64,000 nt of DNA from the NCBI GenBank assembly GCA_020747065.1, contig JAGMVK010000003.1, forward strand, positions 744,001 through 808,000, in the 5' to 3' direction. The stretch's first letter is position 1; each line of letters starts with the position of its first letter. Below the pieces are notes generated by a model. The model did no database searches. It was not told the origin of the DNA and saw nothing but the letters and a program-made list of their open reading frames with translations. The translations under genes and the position numbers were made by a program. The stretch comes from Cadophora sp. MPI-SDFR-AT-0126 (Eukaryota; Ascomycota; Leotiomycetes; Helotiales; Ploettnerulaceae). Shown here piece by piece: positions 40,565 through 52,654 of this stretch.

Positions 40565-41512
40565 ATGCAGCTCTCATCTCTCGTTTTGCTTGACTCAACA
40601 GTACCAGCTATCTAGCACATCCGGGTCATCACGAACCACTCAACTACAATGAGCTCACTCGTCGCGCGGGGCTTTCCAAGCGATGCAAGCCTGCTGCGGC
40701 AGCCATGAACAAGAAACGCTGGATGAGCACAACGAGCGTAGATCCCTCGCAGCTCGCTCCAACACTACCGTTGTCATCATTACAGAGACTTCTTACTACG
40801 ATGTTCTCCAGAATGATACTCCTGTCTTAACACCTGAAGTCGCTGCCAGACTATGTGTGTAGCCTCGCGCTCAGACTTTGCGGCAGGATATCTCAGAAGA
40901 TCAACTTGGTGTTCCTTTACACCTTGATATAGCCTCATTCGACACCTACAACCCCAACACACCATTCGAAGAACTCCTCGCCGAACTCAACAAAACAATC
41001 GGTCCAGACCTCGACCTCCACACCGGCCACTCGACCTGGCTTCGCGGAATGTGGCCCACGGATTCCAACGGCATGATGGAGATGAAGACCGTGTTTCCCG
41101 GTTTCTACGTCGAGCGTACGATTCACATCCATGCACAGGTCCACAACAATTGGGTGCTCCGTGCGAACAGAACGATCGCGAGTGATAATACGAGCTCCAC
41201 GGGACAGATGTTCTTTGCGGAGGGTTTGTCAGAGCAGGTCATGGCGCTAGAGCCATTTTCGACGCGTACGGAGATTGATCGGACGACGAATGCGGTTGGT
41301 ACGTTCTCCTGTCTTTTGTTTTATTAGTTTTGTGGTGGTGGCTTCTGTGAAGGTTATGGGTGTAGCTGATTGGTTACATAGATTCAATTTTTGCGGGAGA
41401 GACTGTCAATGGATGGGACCCAACCATGGCTGCTGCGCCTTTGGATAGATTTGATGTGACGAAAGGAATGGTTGCCTACCTCAACTTGGGAGTATCCGCA
41501 TGGGAAGTTTAG
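40565..41512 (+). pseudogene. Decayed secreted intradiol ring-cleavage dioxygenase-like gene
   Basis: The 3' half (about 40878-41303, then a phase-matched exon ending at TAG 41510-41512) is well conserved: 'FLRGMWPTD'-like 'WLRGMWPTD', 'MMEMKTVFPGFYVERTIHIH' with the His-x-His iron ligands, and 'STGQMFF'. The 5' half is broken. The ATG frame stops within the signal peptide. 'HPGHHEPLNYNELTRR', the usual mature start, lies in another frame. From about 40704 the frame shifts again ('LQNDTPVLTPEV'), and a TAG stops it at 40860-40862. The segment that should hold the 'GPYY' tyrosine ligand is replaced by unrelated sequence, and the stretch between 'DIASFDTYNP' and 'NTPFEELL' looks deleted. With two shifts, a stop and missing ligands it cannot make an active enzyme. 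Confidence 0.8.
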
Positions 41513-41648
41513 TTCACGAGAGTTCTAGCTCCATGAGTAGGCAGAAATATCGGCTATTTCAGCACTTTTCCAATTGCATGTCACTGACGGAAAATGAAAC
41601 CCATGATTTCTGGCTTATCTGCTTTCCAGGAGCCGCACAGATCCATGC

Positions 41649-42974
41649 TCATTTGTTCCAGACCATCTCCACAAACTCCAAAAGATCCCCCAACAAAACC
41701 TCCGGCCTCTCCAAAGCCGCAAAATGCCCTCCCTCTCCATGCTCCCTCCACCAAACCAAGTCCCCCGTTGTCTCCACCCACGCCCTCGGCACAGGCACGA
41801 TCTCCTTCGGGAACCAGCTAAAGCCAAATGGCTTCTTGATCTTCCACTTTGGATTCTCATGCGCGCCGATATTGCCTGGTGTGAAGAGCTGTCTGTACGG
41901 AAATATTGCTGTTGAGAAGGTATTGGTGAGGAAGTACAGCGTTACTGATTCGAGGATTGCATCGAGTGATGGAGTCGTGTTGTCGTCGCTCCATGCGAGG
42001 AATTTCTCTGCTATCCAGGGAAGTAGTGAGAGTGGAGAAGCAGACACTGTGAAGGAGATTGTGGAGGGGGATGTGGCGTGCTCGAGAGCATATGCACTAC
42101 CGACGCGGCTGAATTCTTGAGCGCGAAGGATCCCAGCTTTCTCGAGGGGTGTGTATGTTGAAGTGTCGATGTTTGGTGGCTCGGGCATGATGCCGAAATT
42201 GACTTGAGGAGTTAGTAGAGGTGTTCAGAGGTCAGGAGTTGTGAAGAGAAAACGTACGATGAGCAGCAACGCAGGAAGCATATTCAGCAGCGATTACTCG
42301 TGCCACTTTACTCCCAATATCCCCACCCTGCACAACATACTCCTTGCCGAATCCAAGGTCTACCATCAATGCATCCATCACTCTGGCAACATCCTCGATC
42401 CTAAAATCTCGATCAAGGGGCGGAGGTGATGAGAATGCATAGCCTGGTAAAGAGGGCACGATGAAGTGGTAAGGAAATGTTTCGGGTGTGTAGCGAGCTT
42501 TGAGGAGGGACAGGATGGGGAGGAATTCAAGGAAGCTTCCTGGCCAGCCGTGGAGAAGGAGGATGGGTGTTGCGTCAGTTCGCTGAGAAAATAGTGCTAC
42601 GAAATGGATTGTGAATGTCGATGGGCCGTCCGTGATTGGGATCGTGAAGTGTGGGAAATTGTTCATGTGGGCTTCACAGGCTCGCCTAAGTGAATGTCAG
42701 TATTTCGTATGCTCCTTGGATTGCTTGCAGATTTATGTCACTACTGTACACACCAATCGAATTTCTCCAGCCAATACTGTTTAGCCTCCGTGAGCCATTT
42801 GTGAGTGACGCCGTACTTCCCATCTTCTTGCAAACTTTCGAATGTAGCGGGTGGGATCCTCGAAAGTTTGAGAAGAGCTTTGAATTCCGCGAGTTGTGTC
42901 TCTGGAATAGAGACAGTGAATGGACTGGGCTGTGCGAGAGCAGTTGAAGGAATAGTGTTGTAAGGTTGAGACAT
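41649..42974 (-). CDS. Epoxide hydrolase (alpha/beta hydrolase with EHN domain)
   Basis: Opens epoxides to diols with water. Three exons (42974-42754, 42685-42258, 42202-41649) give 400 residues, the usual length. The N-terminal epoxide-hydrolase domain runs to 'FDWRACEAHMNNFPHF' across the first junction. The oxyanion motif is 'LLHGWPGS', the nucleophile Asp is in 'QGGDIGSKVA', and the catalytic His is in 'GEGGHFAALE' near the C-terminus. The 'VPSLPGYAFS' loop is typical. No targeting signal is evident. It lies next to the peroxisomal pair and the decayed dioxygenase, which suggests a zone for catabolism of lipids or plant aromatics; that grouping is inference. Confidence 0.93.
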
Positions 42975-45900
42975 TGTGATGACTTGCTGTGGAGAATTGT
43001 GAGCAGACGAATTCGGTGGGCTGGGACTTTCTTTTCACCTTGCTTAATGGATTTAATTCAAGATGAAGCAGTACATCGGCAAAGCTTTATATATTCATCT
43101 GATAACCTTCTCCTAAACAAGACCTATACTGTTGTTGATACCCAGGTCAGCGTCAGAGTAAGATATCGTCATCTAGTCTTCACCACACGGGAACCACACA
43201 CCTTTTTCTCGCTTAAAAGTCCGAATGGGGAAAGATGGACACGAACATGCAGCATGTCAGCCTCCAATGCTTGTTTCTCCTCGGCAGCGACGTTAGTTAT
43301 GGGACATAGATCACTAATCATCCTTACATCACACCAGTGCTTTCCTCCAAGCGTAGCCGTCTTTCGGCTCACTTGGTTTTACTCAGTTTGCTTGAATGAA
43401 GCCCGCCCATGTCTGTTACAACAAGGAAGCTTTGGTGATTGGCTCGCCACATCATGAATCACCATTGTGTAGTAGGTAGCTTAAGATGCTGCTGAATGAG
43501 TCCTTAACAGACGCTGAGAAGGGTAAAAGCTCAGAGCATACCCAAGTCGTGTACATAAGCCAGGAAAAACCCCCCAAACTCTCCCAGTGACTGTGCATGA
43601 GACCGGGAAACAAGCTATTCCAAGGTATGATTCAAGCATGAAAACCAACAAGTGCTTGCAAATGCAGTAGACATGGCGCGAGACGCCTTCCTGTGGAGAA
43701 CACTAGGAGCTCGATGTTGCTATAATTCCTAGTTACGCAATCACAGAACTTATGCCTGTCAACACATGGCCAATGATAAACGCAGAGCTGAATGGGGAGT
43801 CTCGATAAATTATGAAGAGTAATGGACCCAACAATCTTTAGAATAGGAGTGATCCTTCATTGAACCATGAAGCGAGCCGAGTAATTTGATGAGTGACTGA
43901 TTGACGCTTGAAGCTCTTGATGAGAGGCCGCGGTACGACTTTGTTAAAGTGGGTTTGCATTGGTGAAGGACAAAGGTGTTTGGACAGCCTGTAGGAGACA
44001 CAAGTACACATGATGGTGGAATCAAGATACAACAGCAATCGTTGAATACTCCAACGAATAGATCGAGGTAGGATAAAAGTGAAACTCAAAGTAGACTTAG
44101 AATAGTCAGCAGGAAAGAAAACGCACGTGTTTAAACTTGCTAGAATATATGAATGGAGATGTGCAAGACGAAAGAGAGTCGCTCGAGTAAAAGAAAAGAT
44201 TTTCAGTCTTGGACTTAGAGTTGTGGAAAATAACAAATCGTTATGTAACCCCAGAATACCTCTTCCTCAGGCCTCCACTGGGCCAGACTATGACAGTTTG
44301 ATCGAATGGCTTAGCCATAAGACCTATATCGATTCTCGCCGAGGCGGACCCAGTCTCGTGATGGCAGACCTAGCATCTCGAGAATATCGAAGCTGGAAGC
44401 AAGAAATCGAAACTGTTGTCGAGGGCCAGCGCCTCCAAGCGTCCTATCGCAGGGACTAGTATTTTGAAGACAGCATGAAATGACACACTCACCGAAGCTG
44501 TATACCCATTGAGATCTCTTTCCTTCAGACTCGAAAGCCCCTCCCAAAGTTCGAGTAGTACCAGATAAAGAAGCCAAGACCTACACAAGTACTAGCCCCC
44601 AAACCTGAGTAGGCTGTGCTTGGAAGCACATGCAGAAAATACTGGACGAAAGTGCTTCAATCAAGAAAACAGATCACTCCTCCCATCACATACAAATCTC
44701 GCCAACATCATAGCGAATAACACAGAACTCAAGGAAAAGAAGCAGAAGAACGATGCAATAGCCAGCACAATGTACTTGCTGGGTTCGCTGGCAGTATAGC
44801 CATCAACGTTGTCTCGGATGTCTGCAGTGACTATCAGACCAAAATGATGCAATGCCATGCAATGTCGCCTATTCTGGGCAGCAGCCCGTAGCACAACACA
44901 AGTATCCAGACGGGACCGCAAAAGCAAGGCTGTCGGCAAGCTCTCTGTCTGTCTGCGTACCCAATCCCGCAACCGACACGCAGTGTCGTGACTGTCTGTA
45001 CTACTGTCGCGGCACTGCGCGCGACAGGAGAAGTCTTTGTTTTGCAGGTAGCGAACACACGAAAAAGGAAAGGAGCGGTAGAAAAGAGTTCCCATTCGGA
45101 AACGAAAGCGAGCTTCGGATGATCTCGATCAGCTGGGACGCATGACCGCTCGTCCTCACTTGACCATACGATGACAACAGCAGGTGAAGGGTCCCGAAAA
45201 CTTTTGTTCGGAATCAGGCGACCCCGATAGTTGACTTAGGGCTTAAATGGGTGTAACTGTTGGCTTGGAATGCATTGGGAATGCAAACACAACTCGCTCG
45301 GCTGAGACTCATCATTGGCTTCCTTGAGAGCGGAATCTTGGAGAGGATCTGACCTTCGTCTGTAGCTTCTTTTTGTCTTGCCCAATAGGTTTATTTCAAG
45401 GATTCGCCTAGACGGGCCGTATTCTCGGTCACACCTGAGGTTGAAAAGTATTACTCACCGCTGGGTTGGGCCAGAGGTAATAGACAGGCTTTGTCATCGA
45501 TGTTGCACTCAAGGCATCGTCGATCTGATTGAGACAAGCCAGAGGTGGTGTTGCACAGCATGCAAACTTAACGCACAGCTGATACCAATAGGGCTCCTTA
45601 CATGGTCAGTCCTGATTGGCTTTGTTTGACGGAAGTCATCGCGGAAAAGCTGAGACATGTAATCGAGAATAGGTGAGTGACATAACGTGTTCAGAATGAG
45701 CGAGGTCTCTCTTGTCCTTGTCCATACGACGCCTGCCATGAGAACAGCCGTGCTGAGCCGACAAACGGACCGCAGTATTGGCCGTGGGTTGAACCGTCTT
45801 GATAGTACAGTATCAGTCATGGCAACAGAAACCTGGTAAGGGTTGAAAAGCAGGGTTAATCTCGAGGGATTTACTCAAGTGTGGCAGCGCAAGCACCGCC

Positions 45901-48900
45901 CGTCTGGTCAGAGGCCAGGAGATCTGCCGTGTTACAATAAGCCATCCTCAGCAGACTCTCGCATTCGTTCATATGAGAGATGCTTCTGCATCGCTGCCGG
46001 CATCGTCGTTGAGACGGCAAACTTGGAGGAGGCTGGAATAAGGCTTGATGTAGAATCGAGGATCACCTTCGGCGAATTCTGGTCGGAGGTTCTCTTGCTG
46101 TAAAGTGAACTTCAGACACAGCTCCACCTGTTGGTGATACAGAATACGTGTCGAGGGGTTTTTTACTGACGTCCTGCTCTATTTGAATGGCGAAGTGAAG
46201 GCTGGCTTAACCAGACAGCAGTCCGACTGCATCCAAAGCCTTTCGCTGTGAGTCTGTTTGTGCCACCATCGACGTGTTTCGCATTGCATCACGCTCGGAG
46301 AATTGCGATGACTTTTGACCTCACTGTTGATCTCCTGATAGTGGAGGAGCGGGCAGACTCGAAGTGGAACATAGTGATGCTCTAGCAACCTGAACAATCC
46401 ACAATTCACAGGCAACACCTCTTTTAGTGGGATTGCCCGGCACTTGCAATGACGCGTTTGCAGCTGGACTCCGTTGGCTTGGACCGTGTGACAGTTGATG
46501 CGCAGGCCCGCTCAGATAGCGTCTATTCTAGGTTCCACTGCATCTGCCTCGAGGGAGGTAATCGAAGATAGCCCCAATATCCATCGTATCTGAAGGGGTC
46601 TTGAGAATATTCATTTTCTTTTCCCTTTGAGGATCAAAGAGAAAGACCAGCTGCGGCCGCACGTTGGTGATTATGCAGGGTTTATTGATCATCCGGTAGA
46701 TAGCGCAATAGTGGATAGCCCCAATCCACAACCACCTTGAGCTCCTGAAAAAATCAGCACTCCACAACCAACTCAAACCTGTTCTTGTCCCCTGAGCAAG
46801 TCAAGCTCCAGGCATTTGCCACTATTGCCTGACCCCTGCACAACTAAAGGAGAAAATCAGACCATTTCTACCGTGCCGAGAGCACAAGTCAGAATCAGGG
46901 GCTCGAAAGTGCTGCTTGACTCGAGCCTTCTAGGGGTAATTGGTGCCAAGGCGAGGCTTGATGCAGAGAGCCAACATGGACACCTGGTCCTGGGGCTTTT
47001 TGACTCCAGGAAATCGGGTGCTAGCAGCTTTCAGCCCGTTTGTCGGTGGTGCCTTACCTACAGTGACGCGGTCCAGCATATTGGGGCACCGTCCGGGGAT
47101 TGACTTGTTGGCAACAGTTTTTGTTGGCCATTGTTGGACGCCATGAATTTCTCCAACAAGTGAAGTACGAGCTGACCATTTGTGTTCAAGCAGGAGATGG
47201 GTCCTCATGATACGATCCTGGCTGCGCCTTGTTTCCTGTATCGAGACTCCAAGGACAAGTTCCCACCTTGGTTCAAGTCATGTTTTATGACCTATCATAT
47301 GTCAAAACTGCCATACAATTATAAATACAGCGGTCAGCATGCAAATAGGGTACCATCAAGTAAAAATTCCGCAAATTGTGGAGCAGTAAGCGTTGATACC
47401 TGGGGTTTGGTTCTCTGTCATGGCCTGGTATTTATCCAGCACCCTCGGTGCCGCACAGTTCGTGGGGGTTCAGTCTTGAGCAGACGGCATTCGCTCATGA
47501 AGACCCATACCAAGCCCTGATTAGACTGGACCGGTTCAATAACCATGCAATTGTGAGTTGTGGATCGAAGGTTCGGATGGATGTAAATGGCCATTTAAGA
47601 TTTCTGTCAGAGACTGAGTTTGGTGGCTTCGGGCGGCGCAATAGAGGAAGAATTGAATGATTGAGGATGGCTAGTCGACGTCAAGCTGCTGCCGTGCTAC
47701 CATTTATCCAGCTTGCTTCACTTGATTCGCTGGCAGACGCAGATCGTGATCGGGGACAGACTGGTCTGAATAGCCTCAATCCAGAGAGATCGAAGATAAG
47801 AGGATCTTTTTGCATGACTTCTACCACTTCCATGCCAGCTCTTGCCACGGCATGTGAAGAAAAAGCAAACAGATAGACACGGATGATGGAGCGTCTACAG
47901 GCTCCCCTCACCTCAACCTTCCCTGGACTCAGGAGGAAAAAGGCTTACCCCAGTCCTCACAGCTATCCGGGACCGGCATAATGGTGTCCTTGGTCAAGCT
48001 CACCAATGACTGAAGCTGTCATTCGATCATTTGGGCGATAGAGCGGATCGTCTGTGCAACAGCCAGTGAGTTATTGTTGGTCGTGTCAAGATAAACGGAC
48101 GGAAAAAGCTGAGACATGGTGACAAGGGGCGTGGAATGAAGTACCCGTGTCGTGTAAAGGAACCAGTAAGAGGCGGGGTAGGGTTGCATTGTTGTGAGGT
48201 TTGGCAACGAACATGGCATCTTGCAAACGGGAGGTGGTAAGAGAAGGGGAGGGGCAATCGGAGGCAAAGTGGAGAGCCGTACCAGCGATTTTGAAGTTTG
48301 GTTGTAATTTAAGTTTGGCGGGAGTTATGAGCAGATATCGATTGAACGAAATCCAGAAAAAGAGGAAGGTAGTTGACGCAATAGAGTTTGGGGGGAAAGG
48401 ACGCGGCGGGGTTCCTTGTTGAGCGAGAGAGCTTCGTTACCTAAGCGAGAATTTCTAGATGTGCAGACCATAAAAGATGTCAAGAGGAATTCGAGAGACT
48501 CATATGCGTCCCTGCCTGCAGATCCAAAGATTTTCTGTACAACACGCTTACAGGAGCGCGTCTGATAACATCTTGTCGCTTATAAGGTTCAGACCCGACT
48601 CGAGTAGATTCTCTGGACGTGAGAAAAGAGCCGGCTTGCTTGTCCTTGTAACTGGTACATCGCTTCGGAGGAGCAAAGACATGAGAGACCAAAGATATCC
48701 GCAGCAAATCCGCATTAGTGCCCTGTAAAGCAATAATGTCCCCTAATTTGTATGACAAAACTCCACACCAGGCTAGAACAAGAAACAGTGAGCTGTCAGT
48801 GGGCAGTTAGACACGCGGGGCGGACGGCCAGCACCGAGCCCTGACAGGGTCGGGTCTGGCTTCCTGGGCCAATTTAGCAACGAAGCGAAGCCCCCCTGAG

Positions 48901-50531
48901 CCAACAGAAATGCCTCCCCGGTTTCTGGAAAAGACCAGCAGTCAGCCGTAGGGATCATGCCTGCAATTAATACTCCCTGGTTCTGCTAATGGTTGCGTGC
49001 AGCAGTGGTCGGTGGGGGGCATTCGGCCTAAAGTGAACAGGGAGAGAAGAGCACCTGAGAGAAACCAGTAGCGGAGTATACAAGAAGTACTTATCATCAT
49101 GCAATTGGTTAATTATTTAATTGCACGACCAGCTACGCAAGGCTGTGAGGGATAGCAGTATGTCAACCGACTGTACCAACAGAAAAGAACAGAACAGAGC
49201 TAGAAACCCTCTGGGCCTTTCTGCCTCTAAACGAGTACTCTTTAAGTGTCCGTCCCATGCCCGCACTACCGTCATCTTCTAGCCTTAGTCAGTCCCAGGC
49301 CGTAGTTTTTAGTGACCTTTGACGCTGGCCGACCCGAGCACTTTTCTTGTGCTAGGCATCTCCATTCCTGGGCCTGGACCCTGTCATGTCCCGCTTCCAG
49401 CGCTTCTCCTGGTTCTCCCTCATTCATCCTCGTCCTGCTCTTTCTCTTCCCCTTCATCGACGACTCCTCTTTGTCCCTCTTCCTCTCTTTTCTCCGTCCA
49501 ATACAGCTCGTCGTCCGGTTCTAGTCCTATCTCATCAGAGATCGTCCTATCATTGTGGATCTATGTCTCCCCAATTCGTTTCTTCTCCTACCCCTCCCCC
49601 GAAGAAAATAAAATAAGGACATTAAATCTCCGACTCTTGTCTCTCCTCTTCTCACATCAGTCGATCGTCGATTGCCCACAGCCGAGTCCCAGTTCATCTC
49701 CTCCCCAACTCCCTCTTCTGCCCGCCTCGCTATCACATCACGGTGAGCACAGCATTCGTCTCGTCCACTGCCAGCACTCCAGTACCACATCAACCAATTC
49801 AACCCAATCACAGCCGAAACCCAGGAAGCTGGTACCCAATAGCCCTTCCGAAGACTCGGTCCGCCATGAAAGCGTAAATTGGCTCCTGTCTATGGCCTGT
49901 TTGACCTCTACTTTTGCGCAACCACCGGAGCTTTGCGTCCCTTGCTACCATATATAACCAGGCGGCGTATTCTTTTCAGGGCTTCCACCGACTTCTTCCT
50001 TTGGTGGACCTTCTCTCGTGCTCTTTGATAGTGTCTCTCATCGCATAAGTGTCAGGCCATCGTGCATGAACATTGTCTGTGGACCTCTGCATTCTTGCTT
50101 GACCGCCTGAATGGGAGCTTTCACGATAGCTTCGACCACCGTGCTTCAAACGACCAGTTCTTGATCACCGTACCGCAGCAGAACTGCATTGTGGGATCGT
50201 GTTTGATTGCGGGAATCGCGATATTCTGCCACCCAGCCAACCCATTGATAGACCTAGCAAGACACCGCATGATCTGTTTGCTTGCAGAAAAAACCAGGTC
50301 AGGGCAAAGCAGATCAAGATCAGTCCATGCAGTCCGGTTCCTAGGTGGAGCATCTGCGATTAAGGTATATCCGCTCTGCTTATATACTTTACCTTCGTCC
50401 TAATTTATATCTGCAGACCCAAGCTCCTTCTTTTCGCGAACCTTGGATGAGCAAGTTCGACTTTTTCTCCGGCGGCCTCTGATATATTATCGTACCCAGA
50501 ACATTGGCTTGCCCATCACGAACCCGCCACG
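42975..50531. other. 7.5-kb region without recognised gene, upstream of the velvet gene
   Basis: Many open frames exist (the longest clean one is 49319-49957, in pyrimidine-rich DNA), but none has a recognisable domain or protein-like composition. A minus frame at 44661-45095 ends in one hydrophobic helix and a plus frame at 44127-44459 looks partly protein-like; neither is supportable alone. A long CT-rich tract at about 49370-49740 and a TATATA at 50381-50386, 146 bp before the velvet ATG, are probable promoter elements. Long non-coding transcripts or upstream regulatory sites are possible. Confidence 0.5.
50381..50386 (+). promoter_or_regulatory. TATA-like element of the velvet gene
   Basis: TATATA 146 bp upstream of the start codon, preceded some 640 bp further up by a CT-rich tract often seen before strong fungal promoters. 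If used, the leader is only about 110 nt. Confidence 0.4.
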
Positions 50532-51874
50532 ATGTCTTTGACACAACCACAAGGAGGCTTTGGAGGTCCACCCTCTGGGTATGGATATCCAGCAGAGAAT
50601 GATCGCCCCAGGCCACCCCCTCCCACTCTACCTTCGATGTCCTCTCTTCTGAACCAAGAACCTCTTGAACAACAACCTCGGCATACCCAGTTTATGCCAC
50701 AGCAGTATCAACCACAACACAACATGCCAAAGCAGCCACACCCTTTGTGGCAGAGCCAACAGGATCCAAATGCACCTGTACAGCACATCTATTACCCACC
50801 TCCACCACCCAACTCACATTCATCACAGGCTTCTTCAGAACCCATGTTCATGCATTTAGAAGGCCAGCACACAATGGGAAGACTCCAGAGTAACGGAGCT
50901 CCACCACCGAGTAGGCAAGCCAAACCAATTAAGAAGAGAAGGGCTGATCACCCAAAAGAACATGATCAGGGATCCGAGTTTCCACAGCGCCTCTATCCAG
51001 CTCAAGTTAGTCGATCGCCCAGTCAAGGCTCCTTTGAACCCGAGGGCGCTTCTTCTCGCAGAGAATCCACCTTCTCAGAAACTTCTTCGCGAAGCATGCC
51101 TCAAATGCAGACTTCCAAAATGCCGATATCGAATCTCTTGAGCGATGTGCCAAGGTATGTGAGCCCAATCCGCTCGACAGGATGAACACTAACTGCCTCA
51201 GTCCGTCCATGAATCGCCCAGCACCCAAACATAGTCTTCGAATGCGTCAACAGCCCGTCGCCGCAAGAGCTTGTGGCTTTGGTGAGCGCGATCGCCGTGT
51301 GATTGACCCGCCTCCAATTCTCCAGATGGATGTGACTGCACCACACCTGAGTGCTGCTGAAATCACCGCGTTGATTCGATCGCCATATTCAGTTATCCAT
51401 TGTATCCTATGGGACTCTGATAACAATTGTGATGCATCAGCCATGCCAGGCACAACGGACAAGCGCCAGCAACGGAGATTGATGGGCACACTCGTCTCAT
51501 CGCCATTCTTCGGCAAGGATGAGCATAACGTAGATGGATGTTTCTTTACGTTTCCCGACTTGAGCGTCAGGACACCCGGCAAATACAGCTTGAAATTCTC
51601 CCTCGTGAGCCTCGACCCACATCGGATGCGAGAAGGCCAATCTGAGCCTGTCAGAGCCTCCATTATTAGCAGCGACTTCCAGGTGTTTAATGCCAAGGAC
51701 TTCGGCGGCATGAGAGCGAGCACTGCGTTGACCAAGACGTTGAAACATCAAGGATGTTTGATCTCGGTTAAGAAAGGGAATAGCAAGAACAATCGAGACG
51801 ATGAGGATGATGACGATGATGAGGACGACGATGAGGGGGACAGTTCGAAGAGAGGAAAGCGGCCGAAGAGGTGA
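50532..51874 (+). CDS. Velvet-domain transcription regulator (VelC/VosA-like)
   Basis: Velvet factors bind DNA and couple development, spores and secondary metabolism. Two exons (50532-51154 and 51202-51874, phase 2 junction) give 431 residues. The first 210 residues are disordered and rich in Pro, Gln and Ser, with a basic 'KPIKKRRADHPK' nuclear signal. The velvet domain then opens with 'LRMRQQPVAARACGFGERD' and 'IDPPPILQM', continues through 'GCFFTFPDLSVRTPGKYSLK' and ends at 'AKDFGGMRASTALTKTLKHQ'. It is uninterrupted, unlike VelB, and the CGFGE-type start and long N-terminus suit VelC best; VosA is the alternative. The C-terminus has an Asp/Glu run followed by a basic 'KRGKRPKR'. Confidence 0.88.
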
Positions 51875-52654
51875 TCCGACCTCCAGGAAGATACTTCAAG
51901 CCAGACGAAAACGCAACGCAGTGTGATGAAATCTCCGTATGACCAACGTTCGCTATGAATGAGAAACGAATGGGAGGTAATCTGAGGATTCATGTCATTG
52001 AGGGAAAACTGGCAGGTCAGTCAGTCAGTCAGTCAGTCAGTCAGTCAGTCAGTCAGTCAGTCAGTCAGTTGATGTTTTTGGGAAGGAAAGGCGTTTCTGG
52101 ATTCCATGATGAAAGAGAGACGAAGGATGGATAGAAGGACTGATTGATGATGTTTGCTTGCTTGATGCAACACTTTCCAGGTCTGCCTGCTACTGCGAGG
52201 TGAAGGGATGATCTGATATGATCTGATATGGTTTTGATACCCATGGGACATCGAACTTGCATGTCGCCTGTAAACAGACGAATTCATGGATTTGAGGAAT
52301 GATTGAAACGAACAAAAAGATGGAGGACCGTGCTGTTCGTCCCCAATATATATTATACTACATAATATACTTATTCCTTCGCCCACTTCCCCCCTTTCTC
52401 AATGTCATATCGCTTTCTTTTATATATCTACACCAAAATCCTCGTGTTTTCCTTCAACCCCGCCAAAACACGTCTCCGTCGCGTACAAGGCTCACCGCCT
52501 TCGTAGCGAAATTTTAGCGCGTCTGCCCCACCAGCCAGTCTAGAAATTCTTTGCGCTGCCCGCAATTTGATCTCTTCCTTCCCTCCCTCTGGCAGAGACC
52601 AGCAAGGGCACCTTTTACATTTCGCTCACGCCATTACAACACCGAGTCGCAACC
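51875..52654. other. Intergenic region with microsatellite
   Basis: Velvet 3' untranslated region, the TCAG microsatellite, a doubled GATCTGATAT near 52209-52228, and the CTP synthase promoter, with TATATA-type runs near 52347-52353 and 52422-52428. Confidence 0.5.
52017..52068 (+). repeat. (TCAG)13 tetranucleotide microsatellite
   Basis: Thirteen uninterrupted copies about 140 bp after the velvet stop codon, probably inside its 3' untranslated region. Perfect copies suggest recent slippage. Confidence 0.95.

Noticed and set aside
40565..41512. Intact dioxygenase with unannotated introns
   Set aside because: The broken 5' part cannot be repaired by GT-AG introns of plausible length, and the tyrosine-ligand region is absent in all frames.
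44127..44459. 110-codon plus-strand frame with a partly protein-like end
   Set aside because: No known motif, and no splice signals that link it to another exon.
44661..45095. Possible small Cys-rich membrane protein on the minus strand
   Set aside because: One hydrophobic segment but no signal peptide, no recognisable family and no good start context; too weak to call.
49319..49957. 212-codon open frame
   Set aside because: Pro/Ser/Leu-rich product of a CT-rich tract, with no motif and equally open neighbouring frames.
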